From Shinisaurus crocodilurus (lineage: Eukaryota > Chordata > Lepidosauria > Squamata > Shinisauridae), in the NCBI GenBank assembly GCA_021292165.1, contig CM037877.1, positions 32,314,197-32,378,196 of the forward strand: 64,000 nt of DNA. Reading direction: 5' to 3'. Of this stretch, positions 11,666 to 22,614 are shown in pieces (position 1 is the first letter of the stretch; every line of letters begins with the position of its first letter). The notes under the pieces were generated by a model that was given only the letters and a program-made list of their open reading frames with translations, searched no databases and had not been told where the DNA came from. The position numbers were made by a program, and so were the translations under genes.

Positions 11666-11942
11666 CCAGATTCAGAAAAGCTCTCAGAGGCTGCATTTCA
11701 GTGGTGGGTGGAACAAAGGGAAAAGGGGTGGGGCCAAAATACCAAAACCCCCAGCATATTGTAGCTTAAACCTCATACTAGCAGAAACAAAACCTTAGGG
11801 GAGGCATTTGAACCTTTTAAAATGGGGGGGGGGACCTACACAAAACCTGGGAAACCAGCAAATAATCAGTGGTTGGAGGAAAGGGGGCGTGGCTTTCTGG
11901 AGGGCCATATTAGGCCCCTGGGGCTCAGGTTGTGCACCTCTG
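11666..11942 (-). mobile_element. Possible hAT-type element end (weak)
   Basis: The right edge reads tgtgcacctctg, which on the minus strand is a CAGAGGTGCACAACC start typical of non-autonomous hAT repeats. The matching left terminus and target duplication were not found, so the extent is a guess. Confidence 0.3.
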
Positions 11943-12654
11943 GTTTAGCTGTTACGTGTGAACCAAGCAGGGGAGTTGTTGCTTTAGTTGGAAAGTCATA
12001 ACACCTAGTTTCATAAAGGCTATTTTTATAGGGATAAATGTATAACTAATAATCTGTTTCATGTCATAATGTTCTGTAACATTTGAAATGTCTGTTTGGT
12101 AGTTTAATAGGCTACAGTTTGTGCTAGCAAGATTTTTTTTCCCCAATACTATTTAAAAATCAAAAGAAATAGTGTTAAATATTTATTGGAAGACAAAACA
12201 TGTAGGTGCTGCTGGAGACATAAGGCCTTGAGCTGACATGTTAAGAATAACAGTTCTTGCTGCTTTGTACGCTTAATGTGTAAAGGACACAAATGTCCTC
12301 CTAGTGTTGTCCTAAAGACTTTGCTTGCCAAAGGATGCCTAAGTTTGTTACTGGTTAGTAAGAGAAACTGAATGTAAATGTGGATGTAGTGAAATGATCC
12401 GTGCAATTTGTATCTATTTTTGTTGAATTCTTGAATTGTAGCATATTTTTGTTGAATTTTTGAATTGTAGCATATCTATGAAGAAGCAGTAAGGGACAGA
12501 GGCCGCTGGATAAATTATTTGCAGCTACAGTACTGTGAAAATCTTGACCGTGTTTTCTATTTGTTGCTCTTTAGGATCCTGAGATATATAGCAGGCTTTA
12601 CCTCATGTTCTGTATTTGCTATGTGATGATGATTTATATTACATTTATATGATG

Positions 12655-12879
12655 ATGATTACATTACATTTATATCCTGCCTTTTTTTCCTCATGCGGCT
12701 TACATGTTCCTCCTCCTCTCCTTTTTATTCTCACAACAACCCTGTGAGGTAGGTTAGGCTGAGAGTCAGTGACTGGCCCAAAGTCACCCAGTGAACTTCA
12801 TGGCCAAGTGGGGACTAGAACCCGGATCTCCCGAGTCTCAGTCCAACACTCTAACCACTACGCCACACTGGCTCTCTTG
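12655..12879 (-). mobile_element. Full-length Sauria-type SINE, antisense
   Basis: Read on the minus strand it has a tRNA-like head (gtgtggcgtagtggttagagtg, then box B GGTTCTAGTCC), the conserved middle and the tail ending near 12660. The pol III boxes look intact. It is inverted relative to the SINE at 3491, and the pair brackets the CWC27 exons at 7386 and 9271. Confidence 0.88.
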
Positions 12880-13193
12880 ATGATAAAGGAAGGGGAAATC
12901 ATGTGCGTGCTTGTTGCTGAACTAACTTTTGTTTTGCCTCAAATAGTAGAATGATGATTTAAGTTTAATCTGCAGTGAAATCCCATTTTTAATATGATTT
13001 TTTCACCTTTTCAAACAAATGGACTTGTCAGTTGGTTAAACGAAATAGAAGCACAGTACTATTGAGCAGAAAATTTTTAAACCTTTCCTCAACAATCAAC
13101 TTACGAACAGATGTTTGCTCACAGCTATGCTGCAGTTGAACCATGAAACTTTTATTCTTCCCCATGAAACTTCTGCCATTAATGATACACAGC

Positions 13194-14305
13194 CAGCCCC
13201 AGCACAAGGTCTCCCGCCACCTGAGGCAAGAGAGCACATGCACCGTGTCACGCCACGTCACCCCTTCCCGCAGCCACATTACGCTCCCCTTCCCGCTGCT
13301 GCATTTCGCCCCCCACCCACCTCCTTCCCTTTACCACGTCATCCCCCCCACTGTGAGCCGTGAGCCCAGAGGAGGCAGCTGGTGTGGCTCTTCAGATAGC
13401 CAGCCTGGCCAAAATGCCCAGCTCTCAGAGGGCCCTTCCCAGGGATGGGGACTCGGACTCCAGGACTCGTGAGTCGGACTGAGTCCCCCCTCTGACTTGA
13501 GTCAGACTCGAGTCCCAGTATTTTTAATGGGACTCGAGACTCAACTCGGGGACTCGAGACCAAGGACTTGTGTTCCAAAAATCGTGTTCCTCAAATGCAA
13601 CATGGATAGGTTTTAGGAAGTACAGCAAGTTTATTTTTTAAAATCATTTTCCTAAAATGCAGCCTTTCAGACATTTTGGGTTTGGCTGCCTCTGCCTGCC
13701 TGTTTGGGGTTCCCTGCCTCCTCTGCCTGCCTGGTCTCTTCTTAACCAGTTCCACACTTTGAATTGTCCAAGACAAAGGCTTCTGCCTCCCTGCTTTGGG
13801 GTTCCCTGCCTCCTCTGCCTGCCTGGTTATTTTGGGTTTGTCTGCCTGGTCTGTTCTTGCCAAAATCAGTTGCAGAGTTTTGAAATAAAAAGGCACACTT
13901 GTGCCTAGAATTTATTTAAGCCACACATCTGAAGTAGCCTTATTTTGTTGGGGGAAAACCCCATTGATTTTAATAGGGACTCGTGGAGTCAGCTTTGGGA
14001 GTGACTCGTGAGTCACCATTTTGGACCAAGGACTCGGATTCGGACTCGAGACTCGGGTCCAAAGGCTCGTGACTCGACTCGTGACTCGAAACCAAGGACT
14101 CTTCAACATCCCTGGCCCTTCCTCAGAGCCAAGCATGGGAAGGGTGTCCCAGGAGCTTGTCCCATGCGGCAAATGGCGGAAGTGTGGCTGGCAGGGCCGT
14201 CCGGAGCACCCACTGGGGGCGGAGGTGGGCCCTCCTGGCAGGGGCAGGGAGTGGCACAATTCACTGCTCCTCCTGCTCCCCCACCTTATTGGAAGGCCGG
14301 CCCTG
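13194..14305. mobile_element. GC-rich hAT-type element, split by a second hAT-type element
   Basis: The left edge is CAGCCCCAGCAC and the right edge GGCCGGCCCTG. They are flanked by an exact 8-bp duplication TACACAGC (13186-13193 and 14306-14313). About 430 bp belong to this element. The rest is the GAGTC element at 13440-14114 plus its own 8-bp duplication. It contains no transposase ORF. The nesting gives a relative order: this element landed first. Confidence 0.8.
13440..14114 (-). mobile_element. GAGTC-rich non-autonomous hAT-type element, copy 2 (inverted)
   Basis: The termini are CAGGGATG and CATCCCTG, with an exact 8-bp duplication GCCCTTCC (13432-13439 and 14115-14122). It is the reverse-orientation partner of 4382-4982, with the same two GAGTC/GACTC arrays. 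It is 74 bp longer, mainly because the 'ggggttccctgcctcctctgc' segment is duplicated with extra sequence between about 13705 and 13830. ORFs across it are repeat artefacts. Confidence 0.9.
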
Positions 14306-14598
14306 TACACAGCGGTTGTTAAACTATAGATACTAAAGAAGGACATTTTACTTCACCCCATACATTTTATTGCTGCTACTGGAATCATCTAGAATTTCAG
14401 TATAGCTGAGTGGATAAGCTTTTGATCGACTGTGTTAGAGTTCTGAGTTCTAACTTCCATGGAAACTGAGGTAGCATTTTCTTTCTTGAAGGTGCTGCAT
14501 TAGTTGTAAAGCTGTATGTTCAGTTTGTATCAGGGCAATTAATGTGTAAAGTTATCTGTGTCGGGCCATGGTTACTTTGCAAGTATATAAACCTAGTA

Positions 14599-15503
14599 AA
14601 GGGACAGGGAACCTTTTTCTGCCTGGGAGCCACATTCCCCCTTCCAGGGGGCAGATACCAGCAGTGGGTGGGTCTGGTGTCAAAACCGAGCAGGGCTGGT
14701 GCCACCCCAGACTCTGTTTTTCTGTTTCCCCCTCCCTTCTCTCTCCTTTGGTGCCAATGGAGGTTTTAAAAGCCTAATTGCCATGGGGAGAATGATGGCG
14801 GGGGGACAAGCTGCAGCTGGGGAGGAAGGATCTAATTCTTCTCATCCTGCAACACACAGCCTATGGGAGCTGTTGAGGAAGGGCGGCTGCTAAGCTGCTT
14901 GGCTTTAAAAAAAGAAAGAAAGAAAGAAGCTCTGTTGGTGTCAATGGAGGCTTTTTTTAACCCTAGGTGCTGAGGGGGGATTAAGAGGGGAGGCAGGTGA
15001 AAAGGAAAGGGGAGAGAGGGGTACAGAGAACATGAGCATGGGATGTAGATAGGGTAAGCACCCACATGCATAGTGCACAGAGGGAGAGCACACAGGTGTA
15101 TAGGATACAAAAAGAGAGAGAGAGAGTGCATGGGATAAAGAGAGAGTGCATGGGATGGACAGAGTACCTGCGAATGGAACAGAGAAAGTGCACGCACATG
15201 GGACACACTCACAGAAAATGAATGAATGAGATGGGTGTGGGTGTGGGTGTGTGAATGCAACAGAGAGAGTGTATGGAGAGAGGGGGGGTGCATGCATGGG
15301 GGACAGAGAGAGGGGGCACATGGGGGACAGAGGGGAGCATATGTGCATGGGAGCAGGGAGAGGGGGCACATACATGGGGGACAGAGAGAGTGAGAGAATG
15401 GGACAGAAAGACTGAATCACTCCTTACTATTGGCCATGCTGGCTGTGACAGATGGGAGCTGGAATCCTACAACGTCTGGAAGAGGACAAGTTGCCCACTC
15501 CTG
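14599..15503. mobile_element. Probable non-autonomous hAT-type repeat with purine-rich minisatellite core
   Basis: The left part has the familiar 'gggaacctttttctgcctgggagccacattccc' layout. The right end (gttgcccactcctg) is the reverse of a CAGGAGTGGGCAAC start. Between about 14990 and 15410 lies a degenerate purine-rich repeat of acagagagag / gtgcatggga / gggggcaca words. The target duplication could not be matched, so the assignment is by form only. The long minus-strand frames of Ser/Pro/Leu/Cys are translations of this repeat. Confidence 0.4.
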
Positions 15504-15669
15504 GTAGGGTCTCTGTGTACCTGTCCAATTGTGGCCAGGAAGTTGATGGATTTGCTTTGTCATAGCTTCTGTGGATATCTCTTACCTAACCTACAGTCTC
15601 CAAAATGTTTCCCCTGGAGGGCTTTGTTATCACTGTCCTCTCCCATGATATATCTTGGAAGGATATATA

Positions 15670-15836
15670 CAGGCCTGTGGCTCACGCTGGTTCAGCTTGT
15701 CTGAGCGTGGAAAGCTAAGCAGGGTCAGGCCTGGTTATTACTTGGATGGGAGACCCCTCCTCTAGTTTCCTGCATTAAGCAGGGGGTTGGACTCGATAGC
15801 CTTGTAGGCTCCTTCCAACTCTATGAAATCTATGAA
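15670..15836 (+). mobile_element. 5S rRNA-derived SINE with a CR1-like 3' tail
   Basis: The head (ggcctgtggctcacgctgg... to ...cttggatgggagacc, about 15671-15755) is recognisably 5S rRNA, including the internal pol III promoter words (aagctaagcagggtc, ttacttggatgggagacc). It is joined through 'cctcctctagt' to ttcctgcattaagcaggggg..ttccaactctatga. That tail is the same type as the 3' end of the CR1 LINE at 48760-49135. The same junction occurs in the antisense copy at 49744. It is not a functional 5S gene. Confidence 0.85.
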
Positions 15837-15849
15837 CCTAATAGACACC

Positions 15850-16050
15850 CTCTTCTTCCTCACCCTCCTGCCACAATTCTGTCCCTTTGTCCAAACCAGG
15901 AAACTATGGCTTGTGCTTGTCCTGAAAACCAGGATTGGAAACTAGGATCAATCTATGGTTTCTAATCCTGGTTTGCAGGGCAAGCAGAAGCCATAGTTTG
16001 AGCAATTATAGTTTGCCACAAGCCAGAAAAGGAGGAAGGGAAAGGAATTG
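15850..16050. repeat. Foldback repeat
   Basis: The arm aaactatggcttgtgcttg (about 15901) pairs with caagcagaagccatagttt (about 15981). Aaaaccaggattggaaacta pairs with tctaatcctggtttgc. The outer flanks (tcctcaccctcctg / ggaggaaggg) may extend the arms. Confidence 0.65.
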
Positions 16051-18045
16051 TGGTGCACAATCATGGGGAGTAGGGAGCATGCAAGCCTGAAGATCCTTTC
16101 TAAAGGCTCATTCATGTAGTGCCAAGCTGATGTGAGGAGTTAGTCTGAAGAACCAGCTCATGGCCTGACATACTGTAACAAGTGTATGTATAAACTGTAA
16201 AAGGAGAAAACGGATTTCAACTTCATTCTTGCTACACTGGAGTAAGTGGCCTCAGGATTGTGTCATTCAGAATCTCAGTAACCTAAGGACTATAAAAAGT
16301 GCAAAGAATCTTACGGTTGAGGGATTGGTTTGGAGAATAAAAAATATTTCTGGATTGAAATTCCTTTTTCCCCTTAACTAGATTGGGTGGCTGGATCTAA
16401 TTGTGGCAACTGCGAAGGAATTTTTAGTGCTGACTTCCAACCCACCCCTCAAAATACAGCAATGTGCTTGGGATGATTTATTGTAAAGGTTGTGTGTGTG
16501 CGTGTGTGATATGCATAAATTATATGATTCCTAGACCATTTTGTAGGTTACGGTTGCTGCTTTTATGGAAAGTGAAAACCAGCCAGTATGCCGTGCACTA
16601 CTGTCAGGGTGTGTTATCTGAAGTAAAATGATTGCCTGTAAGACATTCTTATGTGTCCACATGAGTGGCCACACATTGAGGTATAATTTTCATTTTCTGT
16701 CAAGATAGAAGCCATTACCAATTTGTTATATTTTCTTTTATTTGGCAATCTTTTCTCCCTCTGCATTTTTGGCTGTATTGCCCTGTTGGCATGGAACACA
16801 GCAGACATTTGGGTACTTTTCAGACGTATTACTTCTCTGTGCAAAAACATTTTTAAAAAATTACAACTCTACTGTAAACAGTGTGTATGGTGTTTGATAA
16901 TTACTACCAGACTTCACTGTTTTACAAGGCATTTGAGGAAGCATTGTTAAAAGATTTAAAGCAAGCTTGATAGGATAGAGTTTCATTCTAAAGTTTAGAA
17001 ACTCTTATTGGGACATACCTCTGTCGTCTGAAACTCAGCAACAGTTCTCTCTGCACCAAGAGTTTTCTTGCCTCCATAAAACAGAGCTTTAGAATGTAAA
17101 GTGCATATAAAACGCAGGTCATAAATGCTGACGGGACACTTGCAGGGCTGCTGATGGAACCTCGCGCAAAGCTACACAACATTCTTCTACATGACAAGCC
17201 TAGATTTGGCATAGAAACAGCAGTTACCGCATTTACTCATCTTTTCTTGGCAGTGACTGAAGATGAGGTGTTCAGTGCTGATAAATTTAACAGCAACTAT
17301 TTTCATGACCACTAGTAACGAGGTGCTTTTGACACCTTCAGATTTTTGTTTCAAAGTTTATGTTCATAGCTTCAATCTCCCCCCCCCCGACCCGTAACTT
17401 CTCTTCTTTTGACACTTCACAGGGAATAAGCAATTTCCCAAAGAGCTTTCAATGGGGGTACCTGTGAGGCTCCATTTCATTGGCTTCTGGGCAACACATC
17501 TCATGATTTGGCTGGTTCAGCAAAGAAGTGTAGATTGAAGAGCATTGCAAACTTGCATATGTGTTGCAGATGGTGGAGACACCTTGACATATTAATGTAT
17601 CTATGGGCCAGTTCTCTGGATTCTGTCCAAACCAAGATGGTTGAATTTATGCAGATATGGTCTCGCTCTGTGTTCAAAGCACATCATTGAATTTTGTGGA
17701 ACAAAGCTGCAATCCAGGACACTGTTGGGAGGAGACAAACTCTCCTTCATTTCGGACACTGGGGTCACAAGGAGCAGGAGTATAGGTTTAGCCTCCATCC
17801 CAATAGTGCCCACAAGTGCACATTACTGGCTTCTGTTTACTCATCGTGAGGAAAGTCAGCACTGCACTCAGGGACAGTGTTACAACCCATAATGCTTGCT
17901 GGAAGGTGGCCCAGCCTCCATCAACAGGGAACCTATGAGGAAGGCTGGAATGCACATCTGTATGCAAAGACATATTGTGTTCCTCCTTGCCCAAATTCTT
18001 GCAGTAGATAGGCTCTCTCTCCACACACAAGGACACCACCGTTCA
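16051..18045. other. Intronic sequence, nothing recognised
   Basis: It contains a short GT run near 16488-16508 and a C-run near 17381. Frames up to about 83 residues are open but show no family motif and no convincing splice sites. Confidence 0.45.
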
Positions 18046-18046
18046 C

Positions 18047-18295
18047 AATTTATTTATTTATTTATTATATTTATATCCCGCCTTTTTTCCTGCAAGGAAC
18101 CCAAGGTGGCTTACATAGTCCTCCTCCTCTCCATTTTATCCTCACAACAACCCTGTGAGATAGGTTAGGCTGAGAGTTAGTGACTAGCCCAAAGTCACCC
18201 AGTGAGTTTCATGACCGAGAGGGGACTAGAACCCAGATCTCCCGAGTCCCAGTCCAACACTTTCACCACTATGGCACTATGCCACAATGACAGCC
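18047..18295 (-). mobile_element. Sauria-type SINE, antisense
   Basis: Minus-strand reading gives a tRNA-like head (about 18295-18215, with a box B-like GGTTCTAGTCC), the conserved middle (gtgactttggg, ctcagcctaacctatctcac) and the tail (gccaccttgggttccttgc, ggcgggatataaat) followed by a TAAA repeat. It is full length with a slightly decayed head. Confidence 0.88.
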
Positions 18296-18299
18296 CTCC

Positions 18300-19363
18300 C
18301 ACTGGAATCACATGGCTAATAATGCTGCATATGTATGTCCATGTTGAGATCACATCAGCTTCAAAATCTGACTTCTGGTACAAATCCCCCACCATGCCGT
18401 GCAGGCTTCAGATTCCCCTTCCTCCTTTGTGCTATGTTTTGCAGAAGTGCATAAATATAGAGAGACTGGAAATTCTAAGGACGCCTAGAGCAGAAAGGTC
18501 CAGATGTAGCAGACTCCAGACTGGAGAAGGAAACTGCACAATGAGTAGTGTAGGCATAGAGCAAAATGTCTGTTTTACAAATGATACATGGAAGATAAAA
18601 GTCAGATATATAAATTAAAAACCAATTATTATGCTGATCTGCTCACCCAAGATCCATTGCATCAGGAGGGGTGGGAGATTTTGCAAAGGAAGAATATATG
18701 AATTAAGCACACCATGCACACAGTAGGTAAATAGCAACTTTCCTGAAGTCTCACCCCAATTTGGCAATTTAACACAATAGATTTAGTTTGTGTCTGCTAG
18801 GTGGTTGGTTATTTTTGATTATGAGGGCTTAATTTTCTGTTTGTATCCAGTTTAAGTTGCTTTGGGAAACTGTTATATAAACATATTGCACTCTGGAAGC
18901 GATTACACTAGAAGTTACAAAAACATGCACAACCTGAGTTAAGATATGAAGCAAGATACTTAAATGCACTTCCTGGCTGTCCTCCTCGTGTGTACCATCA
19001 GACTGTTCAAATGTCTGCATTCCAAGCTGAGTTGTGCTTGATTTTTGAATGCTTGCTAGAGCATTTACATGCTAAGGACCTTGCTTCTGGCTAGAATGAA
19101 ATTTTCCAAGATGCATAAATGTTATAACTTTGCATGAAAAATCAGATTGATGATGTATTTTCAGCTCTGTCAAAGTCTTGGAAATAGGTTGACAAGCTAA
19201 GATATCTTAATTTCTCACCAAGGCTGCAAAACATGAGTCATAGACAAAATGTGTGGCTCTGTTACATGAGCAAGTCATAAAATAGACTCCGTTCATCTTG
19301 ATCTGACTTCTTTGGAAGAGTGAGATAAAAGCATAACAAATAAATAAGAATCATAGGATGTAA
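18300..19363. other. Intronic sequence, nothing recognised
   Basis: No repeat boundary or coding motif was recognised. Confidence 0.4.
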
Positions 19364-19600
19364 ACATAAGAAAAGTCCTGCTGGATCAGACCAAAGGCCC
19401 AGATCTAGTCCATCATTCTGTTTCCACAGTGGCCAACCAGATGCCCCAGTGAGAAGGCTAAAAGCAGGACATCCTGTTTGTGCAATTGATACTCGGGAGC
19501 ATGCTGTCTCTGATACTGGAGTTAATATACAGCCATCATGACAAGTAACTGTTGATACCTTTAACCTCCATGGAAGTGTTTGTCACAAGCATTTGATTCC
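19364..19600 (-). mobile_element. CR1 LINE 3' end, antisense
   Basis: It starts acataagaaaagtcctgctg / gatcagaccaaagg / ccagatctagtccatcattctgtttcc. This is the reverse complement of the tail that follows CR1 ORF2 at 55715-56075 (..ctggactagatgg..ctgatccagcagggct..). Only the 3' end is present. Confidence 0.75.
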
Positions 19601-19730
19601 ATGAGAATTTGGCACTGCTGAGGAGACATTTTTACCCTGAGTGACCCAGTATAATGCAAGAAAGACCCTACCGAAAAATATAGCACAAATTGCTGCTACA
19701 ACAATGCTTAATAAAGTGGTTAATCGTATG

Positions 19731-19894
19731 CAGGGCCGGTGCTACCATTAGGCCAACTAGGCAGCTGCCTAGGGTGCAGGGCTAAAGGGGGCGCCAGAAA
19801 CGCCTTGGGAAAAAAACAGCGCTCTCAAGTGGGAAGGGGGGGCGCTAAATATCTGATCTTGCCTAGGGCACCAAACTGCCTTGCACCGGTCCTG
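19731..19894. mobile_element. Short hAT-type MITE (CAGGGCCGGTGC ends)
   Basis: The termini CAGGGCCGGTGC and GCACCGGTCCTG are inverted repeats with one mismatch. They are flanked by an exact 8-bp duplication ATCGTATG (19723-19730 and 19895-19902). The element is 164 bp long with no ORF. Confidence 0.92.
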
Positions 19895-20064
19895 ATCGTA
19901 TGCCAAGTAAAAATGCGCTGCAAAAGGATGTGGCATTGGCCTGGCCAAGATATTTTTCTCCCTGAAGCAAAATAACAAATGCTACACACACACCAGCTTC
20001 TTGTGCTCTCCCATATATACTTGTGACTAGCCATGGCCTATCTCTGGATCCTGATCATAAACTG

Positions 20065-20412
20065 ACCTGGTTCATGTGACACAACAGCCCAGCGTCGCTT
20101 AATTTACATCATGACAGTCCCCTATGGGCTCCATTTTTGTATGACGCCCATGAGTGCTGTGGCTTGTCATGTTCTGTGAACCCAGGTGACAGGGTTTTTT
20201 TTTAGGATTAGGCAACCCTTGTTTTAGGGTTATTTGAGGGTTGTCTAACCCTCAAACAACCCCTGCAGCCTGGGTTCACGTGACACGGAAAACCGAGTGC
20301 CCATGGGTGCCATGCAAAAATGGCTCCCGAGGATGCCTGGCACAACATGACAGCCCCAGCAGGTAAATTAAGCCTTGGTGGACTGTCATGACATGCAAAC
20401 AGTGTCATCACC
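20065..20412. repeat. Foldback element with long arms
   Basis: Left words (tggttcatgtgac, tgacagtcccc, gctccatttttgtatg) have inverse partners at the right (catgcaaaaatggctc, gacagccccagc, tgtcatgac). An inner stem around gggttatttgagggttg / ctaaccctcaaac is also visible. It belongs to the same style of hairpin as 8943-9195. The ends are approximate. Confidence 0.6.
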
Positions 20413-21185
20413 TTTCTCGTAGCCTTTCTTTGCCTGGTTGGCTCAGCTTTAGTCCATAGATGATGCTGACTGCCAGAAGGGTGGAGCTGGGCTTAAAATT
20501 TCTGTTCAGCTGGAACAAAATAATAAACTTTATGCAACTGAAGTATGCTGTAGCAGTATGCCTTATAGTTACCCAAGTATGAAGATAATAATGCTGGCCT
20601 CCTTTACGGAGTGGCTGTAAGGACTGCTGAGATAATGACCTGGTTTGTACGTCGTAACTGTAGGGACTGGGCCCATTGCATTTGCACAACTTCAAGGGAT
20701 CTGGGAACTGATTCTGAGTCAGAGAAGAAGGAGGGGCCAGAAACCACAGCTGAAATGGGGATGCAGAGATGGACCAGGGGACAGGCGGTATTTGGAGTGA
20801 AGCAACTCCAGACCCTGTGGATCAGGTGTCATTAATCCTAGGGTGCAGGGTCAGCTAAAGTGGGTGGACTAGCTGAGGACTGTCAGACATTCCAAGCAAT
20901 TGGCCCTTAAGCAAGAGGATCCACCTTAGAGGTGGAGTGTGGGTAATTTGAGTTTAGAAGAGAGGAGGGGAATTCAGTTTGGAATCAACCTCTTACTTAT
21001 AGGTCACATTTCTTGAATGGCTAGTATCCTAACTATATTTGTTTCTTTTGTTATTGAATTATGCAATACACTTCATTTGTTCCTTTTAAGTCAGTCTGAC
21101 TGACTGGCATTAACATAATAAAGCTTACTTAAGAAGCCAAGTCAAGATCAAGTCAAGGATAGCCGATCCTCTAGTTCCTTCCTCC
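20413..21185. other. Intronic sequence, unclassified
   Basis: The segment around 20640-21120 looks like part of a dispersed repeat. It has a GA-rich stretch and ends in an A/T-rich region near ttaacataataaagc, but no TIR, LTR pair or ORF could be defined. Confidence 0.35.
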
Positions 21186-21460
21186 ACTTTCTGTAGGAGG
21201 AAGTTATCAGCAACACAAGTCAGGAATTTCTTGGAGGGGCCATGTTTGGCAGAACTTGTCTCTTACAGATATCCGGGAAAGTCCCCCATTACTACTACAT
21301 CATGCCTCCTTGAACCGTTGGCAATTTGCTTTTCAAAATTTTCATCTTCATTTTCTCCTTGATTGGGTGGTCGGTAGTAGACTCCAACCACCGTGTTCCT
21401 TTTATTCTTTCCTCCTTTTATTTTAATCCAGATGCTCTCGATGGGTCTACCAAGCACTCC
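21186..21460 (-). mobile_element. CR1 LINE endonuclease-domain fragment, antisense
   Basis: Minus-strand translation gives PIESIWIKIKGGKNKRNTVV, then GVYYRPP and a VVVMGDF motif. These are hallmarks of the apurinic-type endonuclease domain at the start of CR1 ORF2. The frame is open over about 60 residues, then decays. No RT is attached here. Confidence 0.8.
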
Positions 21461-22034
21461 TTACCATGCTTACTAGGGGCTGCATTTCTTCAGTGCCCCA
21501 GAACGAGGCTATATTAACCCAAGATATAACCACAAGTCCCCTTCCTATATGTATTTTGCTTCTATTTTGTGTGAGCTTTGCCTACCACTATTCCTACATA
21601 CTGAAGTAGCATTTCTATATAGCTCAGTATCCTTCTGCAAACTTTCCTTTCTCCATCACTCTTATATTAAGGACTGTACTACCTTGCTTAGATTTTTTTT
21701 TCCTATTGGAACAAATTAGACTGGGAGAATTTCCAGTAGGCAGCTATTATACCTACACCTACAATTCCTTTACAGTAAGACATCCCCCACCCACCCACTT
21801 CTCATGCTGTGCCAGTCTTGGCAAATGGGTTATCTCTAGCTTCAAAACAGTTTATTAAATTTATTTCTTAAACATTTATTTGATTTCTGTTCTTCTTGGC
21901 CAAGTCAAAGTCCTGATGGCTATGTGATGCAAGCTGCTGCAGGTCAGGTCTACATAGTCCCCACCACCACCTTGGATCTGGCATGGGATAAGGAATGTAT
22001 CATCTCCTTCCCACCTTGCCTTTTGCCTGCTGCT
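21461..22034. other. Intronic sequence, nothing firm
   Basis: It may continue the CR1 fragment at its left edge. No other feature was recognised. Confidence 0.35.
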
Positions 22035-22035
22035 C

Positions 22036-22192
22036 TCAAGGACCTGGTCTGCACGATCAAACAGCTCACCATGGAACCACAACCCCCCAGTTGGGGTTGA
22101 ATATGAAAAGTGCTGGCCAGCACACGCCACAGCTCACTGTGGCTTAAATGACCCACGGTGGGCTGTTTGATCATGCAAACCAGCCCATTGTG
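22036..22192. repeat. Foldback repeat
   Basis: The arm ggacctggtctgcacgatcaaacagctcaccatgg pairs with ccacggtgggctgtttgatcatgcaaacc in two blocks. A hairpin of about 155 bp is visible, of the same style as 8943-9195. Confidence 0.65.
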
Positions 22193-22467
22193 TATGTCTG
22201 CAATACAAACTCACTTGAAGAAGAATGAGCCATAATGGGGTCACACTCCTCCCCATTCTCAACCTGACATCTATTGTCTTCTGATTGTACAGCAGTTAAG
22301 ATTCGGAACTGATACAAGTGAGAGAGAGACTGCCATTTCTATCAGGCTTTCCCTACAGGGCTTTAGAGTTTGAAGGAGCAGGGTGCCAGTTGCCTATCTG
22401 GCACTGCTGATTAGTTTTCTGTCTGCTGACAAACTTCTACCCATACATGTGACTATAAGTTGTAGAC

Positions 22468-22606
22468 AAGGGGTGAGGAACCCTTGACCCTCCAGATGAT
22501 GTTGGACTCCCAACTCACAGCAGCCCTAGCCAGTATGGCTAAAGATCAGGGATGATGGGAGTTGTAGTCCAACAACATCTGGAGAGCTACAGGTTCCCCA
22601 CCCCTG
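22468..22606. mobile_element. Palindromic hAT-type MITE with exact 8-bp TSD
   Basis: Termini aAGGGGTGAGGAACC and GGTTCCCCACCCCTG are inverted, and the interior is the common 'cagatg.tgttggact' / 'agtccaacaacatctgg' palindrome. The flanking duplication TTGTAGAC (22460-22467 and 22607-22614) is exact. It ties the abundant 'ctacaactccca' palindromes of this window to hAT-type insertion. Confidence 0.9.
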
Positions 22607-22614
22607 TTGTAGAC

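Noticed and set aside
12655..12879. tRNA gene-like boxes A and B in SINE copies
   Set aside because: The tRNA-like heads are followed by the Sauria core and tail and recur in several copies, so they are SINE promoters, not tRNA genes. The same holds at 18047, 51898, 57248 and 63618.
14832..15420. Long minus-strand frames rich in Ser, Pro, Cys and Leu
   Set aside because: They are translations of a purine-rich degenerate minisatellite; two frames are open at once and neither has a domain.
15670..15755. 5S rRNA gene
   Set aside because: Only part of a 5S sequence, joined to a CR1-like tail; the same chimera recurs at 49744.
20640..21125. Possible LTR of an endogenous retrovirus
   Set aside because: No TG...CA ends with short duplication, no second LTR, no primer-binding site and no gag/pol motifs nearby.
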